Part shown: one piece after another, positions 1 through 5,973 of the stretch
Layout of the letters: each line of letters begins with the position of its first letter
Position numbering within the stretch: the first letter of the stretch is position 1
Origin: JADLEX01 sp964586775
Lineage (GTDB): Bacteria; Lernaellota; Lernaellaia; JACKCT01
Assembly: GCA_964586775.1 (NCBI GenBank)
Contig: CAZPJD010000104.1
Location: forward strand, 1-21,914
Reading direction: 5' to 3'
DNA: 21,914 bases
The notes under the pieces: generated by a model
Seen by the model: only the letters and a program-made list of their open reading frames with translations
What the model was told of the DNA's origin: nothing
Databases searched by the model: none
Translations under genes and position numbers: made by a program

Positions 1-1
1 C

Positions 2-859
2 CCCGCCGCGATCGATCCGCTTCCCGCCGTGGCCACCGACCGCTGCCTGATCGCCGACGTGGATCTCGACGACGTGGATTGGTGCGCGGGCTACAACGGC
101 GCGGACACGTGCTGCACGCCGGACGACCCCTGCGGCTACGGCTTCGACGGCCTGTGCCAGTGCGCCGACTCGTGCGAGTGGGACGTGATGGACTGCACCG
201 GCGCTCCGGTGGGCGTGCAGGTCTTCGACGCGGACACCGAAGGACCCGATGGCATCGTCGGGGCCGAGTGCGTGATCGTCGACAACGAAACGGGCGAACC
301 CGTGGAGCCGGAAATCTCGACCACGTCGAACGCGAACGGCTACTGCTGGTTCCCGTCCATCGATGGCGCCGAGACCTTCTCCGTCCGCGTGACGCACGAC
401 GACTACCTGACCGAGTACCTCTTCAACCTGCCGTCGCCCGCGCTGCCGCAGGTCTACATGTTCCCCACGGCGATCATCGGCGATTTCGAGGAGTACTTCG
501 AGATCGAGATCGACCCGGAGGACGGTATCGTTTTGGGCTTCGTGCTGTGGAGCGGGCCTGGTGGCGTACACGAGATGGTGGGCTGCGCCGAGGTGACGAA
601 CGACTCGGGCCAGAACACCGTGTTCTACTCCGACGAAAACGGCCCGAATCCGCTGCGCACGGCGACGCACCCGGACAGCTCCAGTTTCATGCTCTTCAAC
701 GTGCCCGAGGGAGGTCCCTACGACTTCACCGCGACGGTGGACGAAACAGACGTGACCGAGACAACGGTGCCGCAGGTCTACGCGTCTTCGGTGACGATGA
801 CGTACCTGGTCTACGGCGAGGGTTTCGAAACCAACCCGACGCCGACGGGGTGCGAGTAA
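2..859 (+). CDS. Secreted Cys-rich protein, C-terminal part (5' truncated by window edge)
   Basis: The reading frame is open from the first base, so the gene starts upstream; a GTG at 29 is in frame but has no supporting ribosome site. Visible residues begin with a Cys-rich block of eight cysteines (pattern C..CC..DPCG..DG.C.C...C.WD..DC), a spacing typical of disulfide-bonded extracellular modules. Two probable beta-sandwich segments follow. The first resembles carboxypeptidase-regulatory-like or Ig-like domains (after GVQVFDAD, through GYCWFP); the second ends in PTPTGCE. The composition is strongly acidic and Asp/Glu/Thr-rich with few lysines, which fits an exported protein. The signal peptide lies outside the window. 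The function is not recognisable. The coding call rests on codon-position GC bias and on the shadow frames being Arg-rich. Inference: a cell-surface or secreted structural or adhesive protein. Confidence 0.75.
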   Translation, partial: PAAIDPLPAVATDRCLIADVDLDDVDWCAGYNGADTCCTPDDPCGYGFDGLCQCADSCEWDVMDCTGAPVGVQVFDADTEGPDGIVGAECVIVDNETGEPVEPEISTTSNANGYCWFPSIDGAETFSVRVTHDDYLTEYLFNLPSPALPQVYMFPTAIIGDFEEYFEIEIDPEDGIVLGFVLWSGPGGVHEMVGCAEVTNDSGQNTVFYSDENGPNPLRTATHPDSSSFMLFNVPEGGPYDFTATVDETDVTETTVPQVYASSVTMTYLVYGEGFETNPTPTGCE

Positions 860-867
860 GAATCGAG

Positions 868-964
868 GCCGGGGACACGCATCGCGATGCGCGCTGGGTG
901 TCCCCGATTTTCGTCGTGCTGCGAAGCGCCGGGGACACGCATCACTTCGTGCTGCATGTCCCCG
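868..964. repeat. Two tandem GGGGACA/TGTCCCC palindromic repeats
   Basis: A 16-base direct repeat (GCCGGGGACACGCATC) occurs at 868-883 and 928-943, exactly 60 bases apart. Each copy opens an inverted repeat. In unit 1 CGGGGACAC (870-878) pairs with GTGTCCCCG (898-906), enclosing a 12-base palindrome at 879-890. In unit 2 CGGGGACA (930-937) pairs with TGTCCCCG (957-964). They sit just after the stop codon of the secreted protein gene, and unit 1 is followed by GATTTT, so it could also terminate transcription. Similar GGGGACA-type palindromes are known as REP sequences mobilised by REP-associated tyrosine transposases; that link is inference, and no transposase is present here. Confidence 0.7.
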
Positions 965-1001
965 ACGGGCTGCGAGCAGGTCAACGCCGCACTCGATTCG
1001 A

Positions 1002-1031
1002 TTGCCGCTCGCCGCGCCCCTGTGCTAGTGT
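1002..1031 (+). promoter_or_regulatory. Possible sigma70-type promoter for the DHS-like gene
   Basis: TTGCCG (1002-1007) and TAGTGT (1026-1031) are separated by 18 bases, about 90 bases before the ATG at 1123. The match is only moderate in GC-rich DNA, and no other candidate is better in this gap. Confidence 0.25.
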
Positions 1032-1122
1032 GCGCGCCGCGCGAGACAGGCATTCGGCCGCAACGAAAGGCCGCCAACCCAAGTGCCAATCGGTGCGGGA
1101 TTCATTCCCAAGGAGTCGCGAG

Positions 1123-2217
1123 ATGGCCGCGGAAAAGACGGCGAAGGTGAGTTCGGTTCTGACGCCCGAGCTGCGTGCGTCGAAAAAGAAGATCCTCAAG
1201 ACCCCGGTGAAGCAGCTTCAGCTCTCGCGGGGCTTTCGCGTGGCGGATCTCGTCGGCGGCATGAAGGGCATGAGCATCCAGGCCCGCGCCATCGGGCAGT
1301 GCGCCGAGGTGCTCGACGGCATCTACACCGACAAAAAGCGGCCCACGGTGCTGCTGGGCCTCGCGGGGCCGCTCATCGCCGCGGGGCTGCGCAACGTGAT
1401 CCGCGAGCTCGTCACGGGCGGCTACGTCGACGTGATCGTTTCGACCGGCGCGATCATGTACCAGGACATCTATCAGGCGCGCGGATTCCACCACTACAAG
1501 GGCACGACCGGCGCGGACGACACGATCCTGCGCGACCACTACATCGATCGCATCTACGACACCTACGTGGACGAAGAGGCGTTCTGGAACACGGACCTGT
1601 GGCTCGGGCGCGTTGCTGACGAACTGCCGCCCGGCAACTACAGTAGCCGCCAGTACCTCGATTTCGTCGGCGGCAAGCTCGACGACCCGAACTCCATCGT
1701 GCGCGCGTGCCACGAGCGGCGCGTGCCGATCTTCTGCCCCGCGCTCAACGACAGCAGCATCGGCATCGGCCTGACCGACCACCGCAACCGGCACATCCAC
1801 GAGCTCGACAAATCCATCGCCATCGACTCGATCCAGGACAACTACGAACTCACGCAGATCGTGGTGAAATCGAAATCGACCGCGGCGCTCTACGTGGCGG
1901 GCGGCGTGCCGAAGAACTACATCAACGATTCGATCGTGATGGGCTACATCTTCGGGCTCGATCGCGGTCACGACTACGCGCTGCAGGTCACGACGGCGGT
2001 GACGATGGACGGTGGACTCAGCTCGTCCACGCTCGGCGAGGCGCAGAGCTGGGGCAAGATCGACCGCAAGGCGCACTTCGCCATGGCGTGGGTCGAGCCC
2101 AGCGTCTCGATTCCGCTTCTCGCGGCGTATTTGTTCGACACGCACCCCGGGCGCCCGGCGCTCAAACTCAATTGGGCGGGGCAGGTGCTGAAAAAACTCG
2201 AACGCCCGGCGAAGTGA
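1123..2217 (+). CDS. Deoxyhypusine synthase family protein
   Basis: The 364-residue product belongs to the deoxyhypusine synthase (DHS) fold, which uses NAD and spermidine to transfer or release an aminobutyl group. Motifs seen are VSTGAIMYQD (about 106-115, nucleotide-binding region), AGGVPKNY (259-266), with Lys264 aligning with the catalytic enzyme-imine lysine of eukaryotic DHS, and EAQSWGKI (about 306-322). ATG 1123 is chosen because AAGGAG lies at 1110-1115 and the conserved family sequence begins soon after; the frame upstream is Arg-rich and non-coding. Bacteria lack eIF5A, and characterised bacterial homologues act on polyamines (for example homospermidine-type synthesis), so the substrate here is unknown. 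An RNA methyltransferase gene follows 37 bases downstream on the same strand, possibly cotranscribed. Family assignment is firm; the exact reaction is inference. Confidence 0.9.
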   Translation: MAAEKTAKVSSVLTPELRASKKKILKTPVKQLQLSRGFRVADLVGGMKGMSIQARAIGQCAEVLDGIYTDKKRPTVLLGLAGPLIAAGLRNVIRELVTGGYVDVIVSTGAIMYQDIYQARGFHHYKGTTGADDTILRDHYIDRIYDTYVDEEAFWNTDLWLGRVADELPPGNYSSRQYLDFVGGKLDDPNSIVRACHERRVPIFCPALNDSSIGIGLTDHRNRHIHELDKSIAIDSIQDNYELTQIVVKSKSTAALYVAGGVPKNYINDSIVMGYIFGLDRGHDYALQVTTAVTMDGGLSSSTLGEAQSWGKIDRKAHFAMAWVEPSVSIPLLAAYLFDTHPGRPALKLNWAGQVLKKLERPAK

Positions 2218-2254
2218 ACGGGCGTTCGCCCCGCGAAGGGCGAGGGCGTCGTCG

Positions 2255-2713
2255 ATGAACGTCCACCTCGTCCTCGACAACATCCGCAGCGCGTACAATG
2301 TGGGCGCGATGTTCCGCACCGCGGACGCGGTCGGCGTCTCGCGCGTGATGTTGTGCGGCATCAGCGCGCATCCGCCGAACGCGAAGCTCGAAAAAACGGC
2401 GCTGGGCGCGACCGACGTGGTGACGTGGAGCTATCACGCGGCGACGAATTGGGCGATCGACGAGCTGCGCGCGGCGGGCATCGCCATCGTGGCGCTCGAG
2501 ACCGCACCGGTCGCGACGCCGATTCACGACTTCGCCTGGCCCGATCCCGTCGCGCTCGTCGTCGGCAACGAGGTGACGGGAATCTCCAGCGAAATCCTCG
2601 CACGGTGCGACGCCGTGGTCGCGATCCCCATGTTCGGCGTGAAGAATTCGCTCAATGTCGCATCGGCCTCCGCGATTGCTCTGTTTGAAATTCGCCGCGG
2701 TTTCAACACCTGA
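2255..2713 (+). CDS. SpoU/TrmH-family RNA 2'-O-methyltransferase
   Basis: The 152-residue protein is a minimal SPOUT (SpoU/TrmH) methyltransferase that moves a methyl group from S-adenosylmethionine to a ribose 2'-OH of tRNA or rRNA. All three family motifs are visible: motif 1 NIRSAYNVGAMFRTAD (9-24), with the conserved Asn and catalytic Arg; motif 2 LVVGNEVTGI (101-110); and motif 3 IPMFGVKNSLNVASASA (124-140), which forms the trefoil-knot SAM site. It has no N-terminal L30e-like substrate-binding domain, so it resembles the short TrmL/TrmH-like forms. The start at 2255 gives a complete first strand (NVHLVLDNIRS). It lies 37 bases after the DHS-like gene. The target nucleotide cannot be told from sequence. 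Confidence 0.9.
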   Translation: MNVHLVLDNIRSAYNVGAMFRTADAVGVSRVMLCGISAHPPNAKLEKTALGATDVVTWSYHAATNWAIDELRAAGIAIVALETAPVATPIHDFAWPDPVALVVGNEVTGISSEILARCDAVVAIPMFGVKNSLNVASASAIALFEIRRGFNT

Positions 2714-2878
2714 CCGAAGGTCATTACCCAATTAACCGTCGTTTCTAGTGAAAATGCTTACGTTTTGGCCGCGACGTAGAAAATTTTCGATAGACCTCGA
2801 CGTCGACAAAGCGTATCTTGAATTTTGTTGAATGACCGGTGGAAGTCCGCCGCGATTCGGATTTTCGGGTGTGACGCG

Positions 2879-2913
2879 CCCCGCTGGCCCCTCCGAAAAG
2901 GGGTGAGCGCGGG
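2879..2913 (+). promoter_or_regulatory. Stem-loop in the leader of the HTH-PilZ gene
   Basis: CCCCT (2888-2892) pairs with AGGGG (2899-2903) around a CCGAAA loop. GCT (2883-2885) pairs with AGC (2906-2908) below it, and the CCC run near 2880 can pair with GGG (2911-2913) across a 2-base bulge. The surrounding gap 2714-2992 is noticeably more AT-rich than the genes. It holds no recognisable ORF and also contains the palindromes GAAAATTTTC and TCGACGTCGA near 2778-2806. No U-tract follows the stem, so it is not an obvious terminator. A cis-regulatory RNA is possible but no known riboswitch class was recognised. Confidence 0.35.
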
Positions 2914-2992
2914 AAAACTTGAAGTAAATTCTAGGAAAATGCCGATGACTGCTTGATTTTATTGAATAAATCGCCGAAAAGGAGATCGAACT

Positions 2993-3613
2993 GTGCATCG
3001 GAAGACCGACATGAAGCGGATGTACACGACCGGCGACGTGGCCAGAATGCTCGGCACCACGCACAACACGGTCACCCGTTGGTGCAACGAGGGGCTGATC
3101 GGGGGTTTCCGGCTGCCGCACAGCAAGGAGCGGCGAATCCCCATCGCCGATTTGCGCGCGTTCATGTGGGAACACCGCATTCCCCTCGATTTGCTCGAAG
3201 ACGAAGTCCACGGCATGCGGCGCGTACACACGCGCGTTGCGTGCGACGGGCGTCTGCATTTTACGCTCATCAACGGCGAGGATCATCGCCCGTTTCCGGG
3301 GCGACTCGAGGATCTGTCGCGCGGCGGCGCGCGAATCGTCTACGAAGGTCCCGACGATCTGTCGCTGCCGCGTGGAGCGCGCCGCATGCACCTGAAGGTG
3401 GCCGACGGACCGCTCGGCGGGATGGACATCCCCGCGCAGCTCGTGCACGTCACGCCGCGCGACACGGACTTCGCGGTCGGAGTGCGTTTCTGGCATCTCT
3501 CGCAGAATCAGGAGAACCGAATCGAGGCGGCGGTGGGCGACGTTCCGGAGATGTCCGACGCGGCCATCTCCGCGCTCGCCGAACTTCCATTGGAAATGTC
3601 CGACTCTCCCTGA
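2993..3613 (+). CDS. HTH (MerR/excisionase-type) - PilZ regulator
   Basis: The 206-residue product has two modules. Residues 10-58 form a winged helix-turn-helix of the MerR/excisionase/BldC type (YTTGDVARML, then NTVTRWCNEGLI and a basic wing ending in ERRIPIADLRAF). Residues about 74-175 form a PilZ domain with both cyclic-di-GMP-binding motifs intact: RxxxR at Arg77-Arg81 and DxSxxG at Asp107-Gly112. The GTG start at 2993 is preferred because AAGGAG lies at 2979-2984 with 8-base spacing; the ATG at 3011 would leave that site too far upstream. There is no membrane segment or receiver domain, so it is probably a cytoplasmic one-component DNA-binding protein whose activity responds to c-di-GMP. 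Target genes are unknown. It sits alone behind a long AT-rich leader. Confidence 0.85.
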   Translation: MHRKTDMKRMYTTGDVARMLGTTHNTVTRWCNEGLIGGFRLPHSKERRIPIADLRAFMWEHRIPLDLLEDEVHGMRRVHTRVACDGRLHFTLINGEDHRPFPGRLEDLSRGGARIVYEGPDDLSLPRGARRMHLKVADGPLGGMDIPAQLVHVTPRDTDFAVGVRFWHLSQNQENRIEAAVGDVPEMSDAAISALAELPLEMSDSP

Positions 3614-3641
3614 CGCGCCCGCGGTATAAATTTTTCCACGC

Positions 3642-4424
3642 ATGAATCGCGATCTGATCGTTTTTGGCGCTGGCTCTTTGGGCACGCGCATTGGCGCGCT
3701 GTGGCGCGAGCGGTTTCCCGATGCGCGCGTCGTTGCGGTCACGAAGACGGACCGCCGATCTGGGCAACTGCGCGAGATGGGGTTCACGCCCCTGCTATCG
3801 GGCGATGACGTCGCCCATGCGCCGTACGCGGTGTTCTGCGTGCCGCCGTCCGGAGCGAACGATTACGCGCAGGACGCACGCCGCGCGCTCGCGCACTGGA
3901 CCGGCGACGGCGCGTTCGTGATGACGTCCTCCACGGCGGTTTATCCCGAAGTTGACGGCGGCATTTTCCGCGAGGATTCACCGACCATCGATACGCCCCG
4001 CTCTCGCGATCTGCTCGCCGCCGAAGCGCCGGTGCTCGCCACGGGCGGGTGCGTGGTGCGTCTCGCGGGTTTGTACGACGCGCTGCGAGGGCCGCATCGC
4101 GTTTACGGGCGCATGACCGAATCCGACCGCCGCCCCGATGGTCTCGTCAATCTGATCCAGTACGACGACGCGGCCTCGCTGTGCATCGCGGCGCTCGACG
4201 CAAACATTCGCGGTCGCGTTTTCATCGGCTGCGACGACACGCCGATCACACGGTCGGATCTTGTGCGCGCGATGGAATCAACGGGCGCGACGCCGTGCGT
4301 GTTCACGGGCCGCGAGGGCCCGCTCGGCCGCCGGCTCGACAACACCGCGACGCGCGCGGCGCTGCAATGGTCGCCACGGTGGCCGAGCTTCGGCGATTGG
4401 CTCGCTCAAACCGGCGGCGAATGA
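3642..4424 (+). CDS. NAD(P)-binding Rossmann protein, NAD-dependent epimerase/dehydratase-like
   Basis: The 260-residue protein has an N-terminal dinucleotide-binding fold (LIVFGAGSLGTRIG, residues 5-18, GxGxxG at 9-14). A segment VMTSSTAVYPEVDGG and an RLAGLYDALRGP segment follow, as in extended or atypical SDR proteins related to YeeZ and SDR sugar-nucleotide epimerases. The usual YxxxK catalytic pair is not clear. It may act as a reductase or epimerase on an unknown substrate, or be a non-classical member. The gene starts only 28 bases after the HTH-PilZ gene. TATAAA at 3625-3630 lies so close to the ATG that a transcript from it would be almost leaderless, and no clear ribosome site is present. 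Fold is well supported; function is not. Confidence 0.75.
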   Translation: MNRDLIVFGAGSLGTRIGALWRERFPDARVVAVTKTDRRSGQLREMGFTPLLSGDDVAHAPYAVFCVPPSGANDYAQDARRALAHWTGDGAFVMTSSTAVYPEVDGGIFREDSPTIDTPRSRDLLAAEAPVLATGGCVVRLAGLYDALRGPHRVYGRMTESDRRPDGLVNLIQYDDAASLCIAALDANIRGRVFIGCDDTPITRSDLVRAMESTGATPCVFTGREGPLGRRLDNTATRAALQWSPRWPSFGDWLAQTGGE

Positions 4425-4526
4425 CGCACATCGGTGGTTGATCTGCGTCATGGGCGCATTTTTCGCATTGTATTAAATACGCACTCGACACGACATCATG
4501 GCCCTGCGCCTACGGAGAACGAGATC

Positions 4527-4850
4527 ATGTCGAGCGAATGCTTCAGCCGTCAGACCCTGCGCGATCTGCTCACCCAGTGGGCCTCGGGCGAAATCTCCGA
4601 CGAACAGCTCTCGGGAATGTCCGAGGAGTTGTGGAACAAGTACGGCATGTGGCAGAGCTGGCCGCGCGAGGACAAGCGCTCGATCACGTTCGGCGCGCTG
4701 GCCAAGATGCGCCTGCGCGACACGCCGCCGATCGCGAAAGACGACGTGCCGTTCCTGCTCGGCTTCCTCGATGCGGCGTATGGCGAAGAAGTCGCCGCAT
4801 GGCGCGAATGGGACGAGCACTTCGGACACAAAGCCGCCGCATCGTCCTGA
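4527..4850 (+). CDS. Conserved-looking hypothetical protein, 107 residues
   Basis: The family is not recognised. The ATG at 4527 is supported by GGAG at 4514-4517 with 9-base spacing; an in-frame ATG at 4434 would add a basic segment unlike the rest. The product is small, soluble and acidic, with many Trp and Asp/Glu (LLTQWASGEISDEQLSGMSE, then KYGMWQSWPRED). It begins with a probable helical region and has no signal peptide or membrane span. The pattern DEQLSGMSEELW followed by an aromatic-rich stretch could be a protein-interaction fold. It is separated from the upstream gene by about 100 bases and is convergent with the ArsA-like gene. No function is proposed. Confidence 0.65.
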   Translation: MSSECFSRQTLRDLLTQWASGEISDEQLSGMSEELWNKYGMWQSWPREDKRSITFGALAKMRLRDTPPIAKDDVPFLLGFLDAAYGEEVAAWREWDEHFGHKAAASS

Positions 4851-4897
4851 TTCCGGATTCCCGCCGCAATCGACCGCCGGAGACGCCTGCCCGCCCG

Positions 4898-5866
4898 TCA
4901 CTCCACCGCGCCGGCGAGGTGCGTCGCCAACACCGCCAGCGCGTCGCGGTCGATCGCGGGCCGCGCCAAGTCGGGCACTTCGATGAAAGGCGCGTCGATG
5001 CGCGCGCGGGCGCGGTGCACGTACTGCTCGGCGAGGGTACGCCTGGCGAGATGGTGATTCGCGGCGGCGAGCAGTCGCGCCGATCCGCCGGGCAGCCTCG
5101 CGTCGAGCACCGCCAGTGCCTTCTTGTCCCGCGCAAGTTTTTGAAGCGGCTCCCTCATCTCGGCGTCAATCACCGCGGGCGGCATCATGTTGACGAAGAC
5201 GTAGCCGAACGGCATCAGCAGCGTCTCGCGCGCCGCGCGATAGATCTCGCCCGCCTCGTTCATCGGCATCTCCTCGGGCAGCGTCACCACGTTCAATAGC
5301 GTGCGCGCGGGGTCGAGGAGCATCTTGTGCACTTCCTGCGTCTGGTAGCGGATCGGGCCGTAGCGGAAGGTGTCGAGGATGATCTGCGGCACCTTGAGAA
5401 AGCTGATGCCGTGGCCGGTCGCGGGGGCGTCGATGACCAGAAAATCCCATTCGGGCTTTCGCGCGTCGCGCGGATCGCGGTCGTTTTGAAGCTTCCAGAT
5501 CTTGCCCAGCGTGATCAGCTCGCGCCACCCCGGCGCGGCCTGCGTGAGATAGCGGATCACGTCGGTTTCGAGAAACTTTCGCGCCGCCCACTCCACCTTC
5601 ATGTTGAGCGTCAGGTAGTCCTTGAGCGCGAGATACGGATCGAGACGCAGCGCGAACAGGCCGTCCTCGATGCGGGCGACGTCGTATACGGGCAGCGGCT
5701 TCTTGAAGATCTGGCAGAGGTTTTCGGTGACGCCCACCTCGACCAGCAGCGTGCGCAGCCCCCGCTCCCGCGCGGCCACCGCGAGCGCCGAGGCGATGGT
5801 CGTCTTGCCGACCCCGCCCTTGCCCGTGATGAAAACGACGCGCCGCGAAAAAAGGGGCTTGTGCAT
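4898..5866 (-). CDS. ArsA/Get3-like anion-transporting-type ATPase (single domain)
   Basis: The 322-residue protein is a deviant-Walker-A P-loop ATPase of the ArsA/GET3 family. The P-loop is GKGGVGKT (15-22), with the signature lysine in GKGG, and the switch II-type motif is DAPATGH (146-152). It is about half the length of two-domain ArsA, so it would work as a homodimer, as Get3 does. The ArsA arsenite-binding cysteine triad is not evident, so arsenic transport is unlikely. Related single-domain proteins are common in myxobacteria-like genomes with undefined client or transport roles. It lies 102 bases downstream of serA on the same strand and may share its transcript. The start at 5866 (MHKPLFSRRVVFITGKGG) leaves the short N-terminal lead usual for this family. 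Confidence 0.85.
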   Translation of the reverse strand: MHKPLFSRRVVFITGKGGVGKTTIASALAVAARERGLRTLLVEVGVTENLCQIFKKPLPVYDVARIEDGLFALRLDPYLALKDYLTLNMKVEWAARKFLETDVIRYLTQAAPGWRELITLGKIWKLQNDRDPRDARKPEWDFLVIDAPATGHGISFLKVPQIILDTFRYGPIRYQTQEVHKMLLDPARTLLNVVTLPEEMPMNEAGEIYRAARETLLMPFGYVFVNMMPPAVIDAEMREPLQKLARDKKALAVLDARLPGGSARLLAAANHHLARRTLAEQYVHRARARIDAPFIEVPDLARPAIDRDALAVLATHLAGAVE

Positions 5867-5933
5867 GGGGCGCTCACATTAGGCAGACGCGCGCCGCGAG
5901 ACAAGGGGAATGAGGGCGCGAAGCGTACCCGCT

Positions 5934-5973
5934 CGCGGCTTCCGCTACAAACTCACGCGCGGCTACCGCTACA
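5934..5973. repeat. Short direct repeat at the serA 3' end
   Basis: CGCGGCTTCCGCTACA (5934-5949) recurs as CGCGGCTACCGCTACA (5958-5973), one mismatch in 16 at a 24-base period. The second copy overlaps the serA stop codon. It is a local duplication with no sign of wider repetition in this window. Confidence 0.5.

Noticed and set aside
1102..2361. Minus-strand open frame of 419 codons
   Set aside because: It is antisense to the DHS-like gene, whose catalytic motifs are clear; the composition is typical of a high-GC shadow.
2711..2723. TGACC-GAA-GGTCA as a terminator of the RNA methyltransferase gene
   Set aside because: The stem is only 5 bp and no T-run follows.
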